In this document: positions 27,873 through 35,797 of the stretch, piece after piece | Layout of the letters: the number at the start of each line of letters is the position of its first letter | How positions within the stretch are numbered: position 1 is the stretch's first letter | NCBI GenBank assembly: GCA_016712745.1 | Contig: JADJQN010000015.1 | Location: 310,001 to 374,000 of the forward strand | Source of the DNA: Sandaracinaceae bacterium | GTDB lineage: Bacteria > Myxococcota_A > Polyangia > Polyangiales > JADJQN01 | Length of the DNA stretch: 64,000 bases | Direction of reading: 5' to 3' | Translations under genes and position numbers: made by a program | The notes under the pieces: generated by a model | Databases searched by the model: none | Told to the model about the DNA's origin: nothing | What the model saw: only the letters and a program-made list of their open reading frames with translations

Positions 27873-28397
27873 ATGGATCCTTTTTCCACTCTGGGTCTTT
27901 CGCTCCGCTTCGATCTCGATGTTGCCGAGCTCGAGCGTCGATACCGCGACTTGCAGCGGGCGCTGCATCCCGACAAGCATACGCAGGCGAGCCCCTCTGA
28001 ACGTCGTGCGACGCTTTCCAAAGCCGTCGAAGTGAACGAGGCCTATCGCGTTCTGCGTGACGATCTCTCGCGCGCATCAGCGCTCTTGGCGGCGCACGGC
28101 GTGAACGTGGTCAGTGAATCCAAAGCTGATCCTGAGCTGCTCATGGAAGTGATGGAGCTTCGCGAAGCGCTTGCTGAGGCGCGCGCCACCAAGAATGATG
28201 CTGCGGTCGCTACGCTCGCGGCGCGCGTGAAGGCCTTGGAGGACGCAACGCGCCGCGCGATGATCGAAGGCTTTGCCGCAAACGATTTCAAGAAGGCTGC
28301 GCTCTCGTGGACGCGTATGCGCTATCTGCGCCGTTTCGTCGATGAGGTGAATGCCATCGCCGAAGAGAAGGAGAACGCCGCCGCGCGCGGAGTTTGA
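27873..28397 (+). CDS. hscB: Fe-S co-chaperone HscB
   Basis: 174 aa from ATG 27873, 8 nt after iscA. It has an N-terminal J domain (MDPFSTLGLSL, HPDK at 32-35, with VNEAYRVLRDDLSRA) and a C-terminal helical HSCB domain ending in MRYLRRFVDEV. It delivers IscU to HscA and stimulates the HscA ATPase. The length is the same as E. coli HscB (171). Confidence 0.94.
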   Translation: MDPFSTLGLSLRFDLDVAELERRYRDLQRALHPDKHTQASPSERRATLSKAVEVNEAYRVLRDDLSRASALLAAHGVNVVSESKADPELLMEVMELREALAEARATKNDAAVATLAARVKALEDATRRAMIEGFAANDFKKAALSWTRMRYLRRFVDEVNAIAEEKENAAARGV

Positions 28398-28400
28398 ACT

Positions 28401-30311
28401 ATGGCGCTTTTGCAAATCCACGATCCGTCGGCGGCTCCCACGCCGATCGGCATCGACCTTGGTACAACCAATAGCCTTGTCGCGTATGTGACGTCGCTCG
28501 GTGAACCAACTACGATTCTTGATTGCGATAGCGAGGCGCTCGTTCCGTCGGTCGTGCACTACGCGAAAGACGGTCGCGTCATTGTCGGACGCGATGCGCA
28601 AAAGCTTGCCCTGGTGCTGCCTAAAGACACCTTGATGAGTGTGAAGCGATTCATGGGACGCGGCGCGGACGACGCCGAGACACGGCGCTTGTCGACCTAT
28701 CAGTTTGCGAAGAGCGATGGCCCGGTCGTGAAGTTTGAAGTAGGGCAGGGGCGCGTCGTGACGCCAATTGAAGTGAGCGCGGAAATTCTGCGCACACTTA
28801 AAGAGAATGCCGAGGACGAGCTTGGTCGTGTGGGTGGTGCCGTGATCACGGTGCCTGCGTACTTCGACGATGCGCAGCGGCAGGCCACAAAAGACGCTGG
28901 GAAGCTCGCAGGCTTGAATGTTTTGCGCTTGTTAAACGAGCCCACCGCCGCAGCGCTCGCCTACGGCCTCGATAGCAAAAAGAACGGCACCTTCATCGTG
29001 TTTGATCTCGGCGGCGGCACTTTCGACGTGACGGTGCTCTCGCTCGACGACGGAGTTTTTCAAGTGCGCTCGACCGGCGGCGACACGCAGCTTGGCGGCG
29101 ACGATATGGACCGCGCGCTCGCGCATCATGTTTTTGCCAGCATGCAGGCGGATGCGAGCAGTGCGGCGCCTGAGCTTGTGCGAGCTATTCTCGACGCGTC
29201 GCGCGCCATTAAACACGCGCTCACTGCCAACGAGACCGTGGAAGCGGATATCGACTTGCCCGGGGGCAAAAGCTTCGCAGCGCGCGTCACGCGCCCAGAG
29301 TTCGATGCGCTCATCAAGCCAATCATCGAGCGCACTGGCCCGACGTGTCGACGCGCCTTGCGCGATGCCGGCATTGAGGTGGCCGCCGTCGATGGCGTGA
29401 TTCTCGTAGGTGGCGCTACGCGGGTGCCGCTCGTCCGCGAGTTTGTCACCGCACTCTTCGAGAAAGAACCGCTTGGGAGCATCGACCCCGATCAGGTCGT
29501 TGCGCTTGGCGCGGCGATCCAAGCCGACCTTCTCGCCGGCTCGGGCCCACGGGACGAGGTGCTCTTGCTGGATGTCTTGCCGCTATCGCTGGGCGTGGAG
29601 ACGATGGGCGGCGTCGTAGAGCGCATCCTTGCGCGCAACACTGCGATTCCCGCAGGTGCAAAGCAGGTCTTTACCACCTACGCCGACAACCAAACGGGAT
29701 TTGAGCTCCACGTCGTGCAGGGTGAACGCGATCTTGCAATCGACTGTCGCTCGCTTGCGCACTTCACGCTCAAAGGAATTCCGGCCATGCCTGCCGGTAT
29801 GGCGCGTCTTGCGGTCTCCTTCGAAGTCGATGCCGACGGTCTTCTCAAAGTGTCGGCGCGCGAAGAGAGCACGGGTATCGAGCAGAGCATCGATGTGAAA
29901 CCGAGTTACGGGCTCTCCGACGACGCGATTGAGAAGATGCTGCTCACAGCCTACGAACACGGCGAGGCCGATGTCGCGACGCGTGCGCTGCGCGAACAGC
30001 AAGTGGAAGCTGCGCGCATACTCGCGGCGACGAAGAAGGCTGTCGAATCGGATGCGGCCTTGCTTGAAGGCCCAGAAGAGCGCGCGCGCATCGACGCTGC
30101 TGTTGCGCAATTGGAAGCCGCTGTGAAGGGCACCGACCATCGCGCGATTGCCCACCTGATCGAATCGCTCGACGAAACGGCCAGCGCGTTTGCGGGCCGC
30201 CGAATGGATCTACGAATTCGTCAAGCTCTCACGGGACGTAGTGTAAAAGACGTGGCGGACGAGTCTGCGCACGCGCAGGGCATCGAAGCTCATCTCGGGA
30301 ATACGAAGTAG
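28401..30311 (+). CDS. hscA: Fe-S specialised Hsp70 chaperone HscA
   Basis: 636 aa (E. coli 616). The Hsp70 nucleotide-binding domain has GIDLGTTNSLVAYV, FDLGGGTFDVTVL and ILVGGATRVPLV; the substrate-binding domain begins near VLLLDVLPLSLGVETMGG. Driven by ATP, it binds the LPPVK loop of IscU and helps release the finished cluster. The spacing to hscB is 3 nt and to fdx 2 nt, so translation is tightly linked. DnaK is excluded by the operon context and the shorter lid. Confidence 0.94.
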   Translation: MALLQIHDPSAAPTPIGIDLGTTNSLVAYVTSLGEPTTILDCDSEALVPSVVHYAKDGRVIVGRDAQKLALVLPKDTLMSVKRFMGRGADDAETRRLSTYQFAKSDGPVVKFEVGQGRVVTPIEVSAEILRTLKENAEDELGRVGGAVITVPAYFDDAQRQATKDAGKLAGLNVLRLLNEPTAAALAYGLDSKKNGTFIVFDLGGGTFDVTVLSLDDGVFQVRSTGGDTQLGGDDMDRALAHHVFASMQADASSAAPELVRAILDASRAIKHALTANETVEADIDLPGGKSFAARVTRPEFDALIKPIIERTGPTCRRALRDAGIEVAAVDGVILVGGATRVPLVREFVTALFEKEPLGSIDPDQVVALGAAIQADLLAGSGPRDEVLLLDVLPLSLGVETMGGVVERILARNTAIPAGAKQVFTTYADNQTGFELHVVQGERDLAIDCRSLAHFTLKGIPAMPAGMARLAVSFEVDADGLLKVSAREESTGIEQSIDVKPSYGLSDDAIEKMLLTAYEHGEADVATRALREQQVEAARILAATKKAVESDAALLEGPEERARIDAAVAQLEAAVKGTDHRAIAHLIESLDETASAFAGRRMDLRIRQALTGRSVKDVADESAHAQGIEAHLGNTK

Positions 30312-30313
30312 AC

Positions 30314-30670
30314 ATGGCCAAAATTCGCTTCATCAAAGAGAACCTCACCGTCGAAGTGCCGGATGGCACCACGATTTTGAAAGCGGCAAAATCGATCGGC
30401 GCGCCGCAAGGGGACCGATGTGGCGGCGTCTGTGCCTGCAGCACCTGTCATGTCTACGTGCTCGAAGGCTTCAACAACACCTCAGAGATTGAGGACGAAG
30501 AGTTCGACATTTTAGACAAAGCGTTTGACGTTCGCTCAACAAGCCGCCTCGGTTGCCAAGCCAAAGTGCACGGCGACATCGCCGTCGAGATCAGTGACGA
30601 GAGCTTTCAAGCTTTTCTCGACGAGCATCCGAACGACAAAGAAGCGGCGCACAAGCTGCGGGGGAAGTAG
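30314..30670 (+). CDS. fdx: Isc-type 2Fe-2S ferredoxin
   Basis: 118 aa. Cluster ligands are Cys36, Cys42 and Cys45 (DRCGGVCACSTC) and a fourth Cys in RLGCQ; Cys40 corresponds to the extra non-ligand Cys of E. coli Fdx. It supplies electrons for cluster assembly. This is the last gene of the operon; no iscX follows. The next 115 nt to the tRNA gene hold no gene that I can support. Confidence 0.94.
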   Translation: MAKIRFIKENLTVEVPDGTTILKAAKSIGAPQGDRCGGVCACSTCHVYVLEGFNNTSEIEDEEFDILDKAFDVRSTSRLGCQAKVHGDIAVEISDESFQAFLDEHPNDKEAAHKLRGK

Positions 30671-30785
30671 GGTTGTGCACACCGGCGGGTTCGCTGCCCT
30701 GGCGTACAGCACGACGAACGCCCCCGCAGTTGCGGCCATTTCTGCGATGCTGTAAATCATCGTTATCGCGTCTCAAAGCGCGAAA

Positions 30786-30859
30786 GGACAATTAGCTCAG
30801 CTGGATAGAGCATCGGCCTCCGGAGCCGAGGGTCGAGGGTTCGAATCCCCCATTGTCCG
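30786..30859 (+). tRNA. tRNA-Arg (anticodon CCG), prophage integration target
   Basis: 74 nt. The acceptor stem is GGACAAT/ATTGTCC; the anticodon stem TCGGC/GCCGA closes the loop CTCCGGA with anticodon CCG; the T loop is TTCGAAT; the discriminator is G and CCA is not encoded. The T stem GAGGG/CCCCC has one A-C mismatch (30836 against 30850). The prophage integrase gene reads through it on the other strand and the prophage starts at its 3' end. Confidence 0.95.
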
Positions 30860-32072
30860 CCCCTGAAAATAGGGCGATTCCGCGATTCTCCTCTTTCGGC
30901 TCTGGACCAGACTGGGCAACCGTACGCGCCGCTAATGTATCAAGATGTCCTCGCGTGAGATGCGCATAACGCTCCGTCACCGAGATCGAAGAGTGCGCCA
31001 AATACTCGCGCACTTCCTCAAGTCGCCACGCAGCTCCCCAGCTGCCCATCAAGAGATGGCTCGCGCAGGTGTGACGTAAGTCGTGGAAGCGAATGTGCCT
31101 GGTGATGCCGACGCGCGAGCGCAGGCCGGGCGTGATTCGAAACTCGCCCTTAGTGTTGCGCTGCGGCTTGTCCGCCCACCCCAGATCGTAGCCTTTCGCC
31201 CAGCGCTTTCCCTTGGGTCCAGGGAATACGTAGTCGTGCGGCTCGGTCGTGCTCGATAGTGTCTTCTGCTCTTCGAGCAGGGCGATGGCCACGGGAAGCA
31301 AAGGCGCCTTGCGGGCCTTGCCATTCTTCGTGTCGCCACGAATCCAGAAGCGCGCGCCGTCTACGTCCACGTCCGCCCAGGTCAGTCGCCACATCTCCGA
31401 CTGCCGAGCGCCCGTGTACATCGTGAACAGGATCGGGATGCGCTTATCTGCCGGCAGCGATTCGAGCTTGGCAATCTCGGCGGTTGTGAGAAAGCCGTCC
31501 GTTCGATGGCTTGTTTCTGCGTAGACAGCGACCTTCTCTGCGGGATTGCGCGTGATTAGCTCGCGTGCCACCGCGTCCGCGAAACACTGCCGAACGAGGC
31601 GCAGCGCGTGGCGGATTGTTGCCGGGCTCAATCGCTTGCCCGAGTCACGCCGCACCACTTTGCCGCCCTTGGTAATGGGGCTCACGGAATTCTTGAGGCT
31701 CAGCTCGCAGATCCAGTCTTCAACGTGGATGCGGCGAATGGAATCAAGCGGCATCGCCGCGAGGGCGGATGACGCGACATGCATCGACCACACGCTCTCC
31801 TCGTTGTTGATGTCCTTGACCTTGCGCGCGTGAGCGTTGCCGCCGTGTCGGCGACGCACGAGCCATGCTTCTCCGAACGCCGCAAGCGTGATGCCCGTGC
31901 CGTCCGCGATGTCACCGCTAGCGATGCCGGCGTTCCATCCACGCAGCATGCTCTCGGCGCGCTCGCGCGTTTCAAACGTGCCGAGCGTTTCACGCTTGCC
32001 GCCCGCACGCCGCACACGAAACCAGCCCGTCGGCAGCTCTTCGATTGTTCCGAACCCGTTCGGGCGCTTCAC
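30792..32072 (-). CDS. int: Tyrosine recombinase (phage integrase)
   Basis: 426 aa. The catalytic residues of the C-terminal domain are visible: Arg in GARQSEMWRL, HxxR in FHDLRHTCASHLL, and Tyr in SVTERYAHL preceded by His in LAHSSIS. An N-terminal arm-binding region (TIEELPTGWFRVRRAGGKR) and a SAM-like core domain come first. The last 22 codons or so lie antisense to the tRNA-Arg gene, and the stop is inside the tRNA. It catalyses integration and excision at attP/attB. It is the last gene of the leftward operon; its start overlaps the preceding stop by 4 nt. Confidence 0.94.
   Translation of the reverse strand: MKRPNGFGTIEELPTGWFRVRRAGGKRETLGTFETRERAESMLRGWNAGIASGDIADGTGITLAAFGEAWLVRRRHGGNAHARKVKDINNEESVWSMHVASSALAAMPLDSIRRIHVEDWICELSLKNSVSPITKGGKVVRRDSGKRLSPATIRHALRLVRQCFADAVARELITRNPAEKVAVYAETSHRTDGFLTTAEIAKLESLPADKRIPILFTMYTGARQSEMWRLTWADVDVDGARFWIRGDTKNGKARKAPLLPVAIALLEEQKTLSSTTEPHDYVFPGPKGKRWAKGYDLGWADKPQRNTKGEFRITPGLRSRVGITRHIRFHDLRHTCASHLLMGSWGAAWRLEEVREYLAHSSISVTERYAHLTRGHLDTLAARTVAQSGPEPKEENRGIALFSGADNGGFEPSTLGSGGRCSIQLS
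30815..30860. other. Left attachment junction (attL), inferred within the 3' half of the tRNA
   Basis: Tyrosine integrases commonly recombine in the 3' half of tRNA genes, where the phage copy restores the tRNA. The integrase gene next to and overlapping the tRNA supports this. The exact core cannot be fixed because the right junction lies outside the window. Confidence 0.5.
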
Positions 32073-32293
32073 TTGCGGCCTCCGTTGTGCACGAGCTTCA
32101 GACCTAGCTTAGTCGCAACACGATTTGCAAGCGCCTTGTCTGTGTCATTCGCTTCAACGTACTTCGCCGTCTTCGGGGTTACGCGTAGCTTCTGCTTCGC
32201 CCGCATCTCCTGCCGCTCCAACATGTCCGCAATCCGCTCAGCAGCTCGCGCGATGCGTTCGACCGGATCGACGAGGTTCTTCGCGGCGCTCAT
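32069..32293 (-). CDS. Small phage protein of unknown function
   Basis: 74 aa, basic at both ends, mostly helical (VERIARAAERIADMLERQE could form a short coiled coil). It sits just before the integrase with ATGA overlaps on both sides, a position where excisionases often lie, but no winged-helix motif is clear, so I do not call it Xis. Confidence 0.65.
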   Translation of the reverse strand: MSAAKNLVDPVERIARAAERIADMLERQEMRAKQKLRVTPKTAKYVEANDTDKALANRVATKLGLKLVHNGGRK

Positions 32294-32556
32294 ACACCCA
32301 CCTCAAACGGGTTCGTCTTCAGCTTCGCCGTCGGCAGCGTCATCTTCGCGATACGTTGCCCGCGGTACTTGACGAACCATGTCTGCTCGCCCTCGACGCC
32401 CTCGACCACGGTGTCCTTCATGATTTCTGCAAACGGGACAAGTGGCTTTGATAGATGGATTCCGCGAACGCACTCGCGCAACCACAGCTCCTTGAGCTCA
32501 TTGCGAGATGAGATGGCTTTGAGCACGTAGCGCTCGAGTTCGCTGACGAAGCTCAT
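32290..32556 (-). CDS. Small phage protein of unknown function
   Basis: 88 aa from the ATG at 32556, chosen because it overlaps the upstream stop by 4 nt as its neighbours do; a longer reading from 32682 lies inside the upstream gene. The C-terminal half (TWFVKYRGQRIAKMTLP) suggests a small beta sheet. No family was recognised. Confidence 0.6.
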   Translation of the reverse strand: MSFVSELERYVLKAISSRNELKELWLRECVRGIHLSKPLVPFAEIMKDTVVEGVEGEQTWFVKYRGQRIAKMTLPTAKLKTNPFEVGV

Positions 32557-32930
32557 CGCCCCGCCTCCCGCTTCTCCAAGTACGCATCCAACGCGACCAA
32601 GTCCGCGTGAATCGTTGCGCACCGTTTCGCGTCTTCGTGGTCGTCGCCATTGAACGCGTCCATTGCGGACTTGGCGTACCACTCCACCAGGCTCAGCTGA
32701 TGACCCATGCGGAACTCTTCGTGATTGTTCTCTGCCCCACTCAGGAGCATGGACAGCGTGTCATCCGAAAGCACCGGCCGCCCCTCAGGCGCGAGAAGGT
32801 CGTCGAAGTCACCGCACTCGAAGGCGTGCGCGATGATATCCTCGGTCGCCTCAGATACATCGGACCCATCCGGGTACCACTCAGTCCCCGCAATTCGCGC
32901 AGCCACCTTCTTCGCAAGCTCACTCGTCAT
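32553..32930 (-). CDS. Acidic phage protein of unknown function
   Basis: 125 aa, rich in Asp/Glu (SEATEDIIAHAFECGDFDDLL), with a helical C-terminus (DAKRCATIHADLVALDAYLEKRE). Small acidic early phage proteins sometimes mimic DNA or bind host enzymes, but nothing specific supports that here. It overlaps both neighbours by 4 nt. Confidence 0.62.
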   Translation of the reverse strand: MTSELAKKVAARIAGTEWYPDGSDVSEATEDIIAHAFECGDFDDLLAPEGRPVLSDDTLSMLLSGAENNHEEFRMGHQLSLVEWYAKSAMDAFNGDDHEDAKRCATIHADLVALDAYLEKREAGR

Positions 32931-33115
32931 CCCATCCCCCTCAAATCCTTAGCAATCGCTTTCAGCAGCGCGCCTACCTCATCCAAAATCTCTGCCCGTA
33001 TCGCGTGCCCGATGCTGTTCACGTCGCCAGTGCTCGCCGCGATCGATTGGCTCGTGCGTAGCTGATAGCGGTCGGCGTGTGCTTCGAGGATGCTGGCTAG
33101 TTGTTCTTTGGTCAT
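32927..33115 (-). CDS. Small phage protein of unknown function
   Basis: 62 aa, predicted all-helical (KEQLASILEAHADRYQL, EILDEVGALLKAIAKDL), no Cys. ATGA overlaps on both sides. No family was recognised. Confidence 0.55.
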   Translation of the reverse strand: MTKEQLASILEAHADRYQLRTSQSIAASTGDVNSIGHAIRAEILDEVGALLKAIAKDLRGMG

Positions 33116-33342
33116 GGCTTTACCAGCGCGTCAGCGCCCTCTTGCGTCACGTGGAAGTAGACCGAAGGACCTTCAACGCTTCGCCCCTTCCTCGCTAATC
33201 CCATGGTGACCATTCGCTCCCACTCGGCATGGTCGTCACTGCCAACATCTGCGTTGTAGTAGTTGCGCCACGGATCCGCACTGTGCTTGCCGCCGATCGC
33301 ATGAAGAAGCATCTCTCGCATGTTTTCCGTTAGCCGGTTCAT
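33112..33342 (-). CDS. Small phage protein, possibly winged-helix
   Basis: 76 aa from the ATG at 33342, which overlaps the upstream stop by 4 nt. The pattern of an N-terminal helix pair (LTENMREMLLHAIGG), a central WERMVTMGLARKG and a final FHVTQEGADAL is common in small phage early proteins and resembles a winged helix in which the last strand precedes a helix. DNA binding is only a guess. Confidence 0.6.
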   Translation of the reverse strand: MNRLTENMREMLLHAIGGKHSADPWRNYYNADVGSDDHAEWERMVTMGLARKGRSVEGPSVYFHVTQEGADALVKP

Positions 33343-33743
33343 GTCCCCTCCACCTTTGCGCGCAGCGCTTCCCACGTGATCGTATTCCAGCCTTCGACGC
33401 TCAGCTCTGTAGCGAACGCGATCATCGCCTTCCACTCCTCCGACTGCGCCAACTCCATTAGCGCCTCATCGCGACCACGGCGCCGCGCTTCGTAGTCTCC
33501 GACGGTTATCGTCTCCAGTTCCCCGCGGGCGTACGCTTCGGACATGGCCTTGATCTCGGCCACCTCTTCCGCGCTCGGCGTCTCGTACACAATCTCGTGA
33601 CACGCTGGACAAAGCGCGCCCTCTGCGCCGCACCTAGCGCAGCACCAATCCCGATCCGCCGGTGTCATCGGAACGGGCTTCGGTGCAATCGGCTCCGCCC
33701 GCGTGATGCCGCTGGGCTTGAATTTGTCGCGAGGGTGGATCAA
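33339..33743 (-). CDS. Phage protein with zinc-ribbon-like CxxC pairs
   Basis: 134 aa if it starts at TTG 33743, which gives the same 4-nt overlap (TTGA) seen along this operon; an ATG at 33911 would lie deep inside the upstream gene. CARCGAEGALCPAC (about residues 37-50) has two CxxC pairs, a likely zinc ribbon. The rest is helical and charged (AEEVAEIKAMSEAYARGELE). Function unknown. Confidence 0.6.
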   Translation of the reverse strand: MIHPRDKFKPSGITRAEPIAPKPVPMTPADRDWCCARCGAEGALCPACHEIVYETPSAEEVAEIKAMSEAYARGELETITVGDYEARRRGRDEALMELAQSEEWKAMIAFATELSVEGWNTITWEALRAKVEGT

Positions 33744-34000
33744 GGCCGCACCCTCCACTCTGGCAGCCGCAGCGATGCAACGACTTCGCCATCGAGCGTC
33801 AGCCGCGTTTCGTTGTAGTTGGGCAACACGCTTTGCATTCCAAGGCGCGCGACCAGCGCGTCCCGGTCCTCGCCCAGCGGATTTAGTCGCAGGATGCACA
33901 GGCTCATCCACATCTCTTGGAGCGTGACTTCGGTACGCCTCATCTCTGCAGCGAAGTCTTCAACGCGGCCCCGGCGTTCGCGGTTCTTGGCGTAGCTCAT
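33740..34000 (-). CDS. Small phage protein of unknown function
   Basis: 86 aa. The basic N-terminus (YAKNRERRGRVEDFAAEMRR) is followed by a helical region and a short beta-type end (YNETRLTLDGEVVASLRL). 4-nt overlaps on both sides. No family was recognised. Confidence 0.58.
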   Translation of the reverse strand: MSYAKNRERRGRVEDFAAEMRRTEVTLQEMWMSLCILRLNPLGEDRDALVARLGMQSVLPNYNETRLTLDGEVVASLRLPEWRVRP

Positions 34001-34347
34001 GCCGCTGCCGTCCTCTCAAGCGCTCGCAAGAAGTTCGCTACCTTCTTCCCGTTCTCCGCGCTCGCATCCAACCGCATCGCTAGCTCCGTGAACCCTTGAC
34101 CACGCTCGTACTCAGCTAACTCCATCCCGTCTCGCGCCTGCTTCTCCAGCTCTTCGGCAAGCATCACGAGGATGGGCGCGATGTCCGCCGAAACCTCCGG
34201 CCCCAGCAAGTCACTAAAGTCGATGCGCTCCACGGTCGCCATCAGTGACGCAATGGCGCCAGGCGTACGCGTCGCAGGGTTGTTGTCGCGCGTATCCCAG
34301 AACTCCTTGCGTATCCGCTCCGCAATCCGTCCAGCTCGCGTCGTCAT
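33997..34347 (-). CDS. Phage protein of unknown function
   Basis: 116 aa, mostly helical with regular charge spacing (MLAEELEKQARDGMELAEYERG). There are no Cys or signal sequences. ATGA overlaps tie it to both neighbours. Confidence 0.58.
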   Translation of the reverse strand: MTTRAGRIAERIRKEFWDTRDNNPATRTPGAIASLMATVERIDFSDLLGPEVSADIAPILVMLAEELEKQARDGMELAEYERGQGFTELAMRLDASAENGKKVANFLRALERTAAA

Positions 34348-34595
34348 TGATAATCCCCCACGTAAACCACCTCGGCGCCGACTTGCGCAAACAACTCCGC
34401 GATTCGCTGCTCACGCTCGATGCCGTCGGGCATGTTGTCGTTGGCTTTTGCTATATCTTCTTGCAGATCTAGTGTGAGATAGGCGCCGGCTGGCTGGTCG
34501 CTATGCATCCAATGTCCGATCACGCAGCACGGAGCATTGTTTCTGGAGTAAGCGCCCCGCCCCCACTTCGCGCGGTCGATGATGAGGCGGGTCAT
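34344..34595 (-). CDS. Small phage protein, paralogue of the 34774 gene product
   Basis: 83 aa. It starts LIIDRAKWGRGAYS and ends AELFAQVGAEVVYVGDY; the 34774 product starts VIIDEAKWCTGSLS and ends ARLFREQGMVLCFVDS, so the two appear to descend from one gene with a central insertion or loss. Contains CC near residue 23. Function unknown. Confidence 0.6.
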   Translation of the reverse strand: MTRLIIDRAKWGRGAYSRNNAPCCVIGHWMHSDQPAGAYLTLDLQEDIAKANDNMPDGIEREQRIAELFAQVGAEVVYVGDYQ

Positions 34596-34777
34596 GTCGT
34601 CACCTTCTGAGCGAGCTTCGTCACCGCATCCGTGAGCCGGTCGAGCGCGTCGACAATCTTCTGCGTCTGCGATTCGGCCGACAGGTTGTAGGTTTTCGGA
34701 TGCGACTCAGCGTATTCGCACTGACGGTCGGCGCCGTAGAAAATACTGCACGCATCGCAACGATCGTCACCGCTCAC
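34592..34777 (-). CDS. Small Cys-containing phage protein
   Basis: 61 aa from GTG 34777, which overlaps the upstream stop by 4 nt (GTGA); an ATG six codons earlier (34795) is the alternative. The N-terminus has CDACSIFYGADRQC, perhaps a metal site; the C-terminal half is a helix (KIVDALDRLTDAVTKLAQKV) that could form a coiled coil. Confidence 0.55.
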   Translation of the reverse strand: MSGDDRCDACSIFYGADRQCEYAESHPKTYNLSAESQTQKIVDALDRLTDAVTKLAQKVTT

Positions 34778-35151
34778 GCATTCACCCACGTGCATTCATA
34801 CGTCTTACGAAACACCGGCTCCTCAACCGCCTGCGCCTTCGAGCTATCCACGAAGCAGAGCACCATGCCCTGCTCGCGGAAGAGGCGGGCTAGTTCGAGC
34901 TTGCGGGCGTCGCCGCGTAGGCCGTCGTTCACGCTCTGAACATTTGCGCGCAAGCTACCGATCCCTCCACCGAACAACCGCATGAGTTCATAGTTCGTTA
35001 TGCCGTCGGCTGGAAGGCGGGAGCTATTCTCAAGCGTCATCCCCATATGCTCCGCGACGTAACCCATCGCGCAGCGCTCGCCGCGCTCGTTCGAAAGGCT
35101 ACCGGTGCACCACTTCGCCTCGTCGATGATCACCATGATGGGCTTGGTCAT
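34774..35151 (-). CDS. Phage protein, paralogue of the 34344 gene product
   Basis: 125 aa. The N-terminal IIDEAKW...GERCAMGYVAEHMG and C-terminal ELARLFREQG are shared in outline with the 34344 product; the middle (NYELMRLFGGGIGSLRANV) is extra. A single family that gained or lost its middle is likely. Role unknown. Confidence 0.6.
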   Translation of the reverse strand: MTKPIMVIIDEAKWCTGSLSNERGERCAMGYVAEHMGMTLENSSRLPADGITNYELMRLFGGGIGSLRANVQSVNDGLRGDARKLELARLFREQGMVLCFVDSSKAQAVEEPVFRKTYECTWVNA

Positions 35152-35381
35152 AGCGCTTCCGTCTTCTGGTTCACCTGCATCTGTGCCATCGCGCGCTTCG
35201 CATAAAAGCTTGCTAGCTGGAGGTGGGTTCGCACGAGCGCGACTTCTCGCCCTTCAGTGCCGCACATGTTCGAAAGCTCTAGCGTGTTTAGAAGGTGCGA
35301 GAACTGCTCCGCGATAGCGTTCGCTGCCATCGTTCCAGCTTCGTTCAGCGCGTACGTGGAAAACTCATTTCGAATAGCCAT
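35148..35381 (-). CDS. Small phage protein of unknown function
   Basis: 77 aa, helical, with GAGGAGAG about 5 nt before the ATG, one of the stronger ribosome sites of the operon. This fits its position after a 98-nt gap (35382-35479) that could hold a hairpin (GCCGG...CCGGC) and so needs fresh ribosome entry. Confidence 0.58.
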   Translation of the reverse strand: MAIRNEFSTYALNEAGTMAANAIAEQFSHLLNTLELSNMCGTEGREVALVRTHLQLASFYAKRAMAQMQVNQKTEAL

Positions 35382-35479
35382 CGCTCTCTCCTCAGTAAAT
35401 AGCGCCGGTCATTGTCCACGGTGGCCGGCAACCGTTTGTCGTCATGCGAAAGGGGCGAACGCGTGACGACGGGGCAAGG

Positions 35480-35797
35480 TCAGAACGGAATGGAATCTTG
35501 GTCGTCGCCGCCGAACGGGTCATCAACGGGCGCATCGTTCTGCGAAGGGCGCGGCGAGACATCCGCGCCGGGCTTCGAGTTGAAATCAACGTACCAATCA
35601 CCGGGCTTGATGATCTTGCCGTCGGACATCTTGATCGCCTCGATGCCGACGAACGTCTTTCCGTTATACGTGCGCGGCTTGTCGAAGCTGATGCTATGCC
35701 CGAACTTCGCCTCCCACCCGCTGCCGATGTAAATCTTCTCGTCCGTCTCTTTGTTTCGCAGACGCAGGTAGTGCGTTGCAGGTCGCTTCTCGCTCAT
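35480..35797 (-). CDS. Probable single-stranded-DNA-binding protein analogue with SSB-type acidic tail
   Basis: 105 aa. A beta-rich core (HYLRLRNKETDEKIYIGSGW, KTFVGIEAIKM, GDWYVDF) is followed by a disordered Pro/Asp linker and the end DDQDSIPF. The tip matches the DDDIPF peptide by which bacterial SSB recruits partner proteins. It lies two genes after recT and three after the exonuclease. A classical SSB OB-fold signature is not evident, so this is a likely functional analogue rather than a confirmed SSB. Confidence 0.6.
   Translation of the reverse strand: MSEKRPATHYLRLRNKETDEKIYIGSGWEAKFGHSISFDKPRTYNGKTFVGIEAIKMSDGKIIKPGDWYVDFNSKPGADVSPRPSQNDAPVDDPFGGDDQDSIPF

Noticed and set aside
32069..32293. 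Excisionase next to the integrase
   Set aside because: The place fits, but the protein is a plain charged helix with no winged-helix signature.
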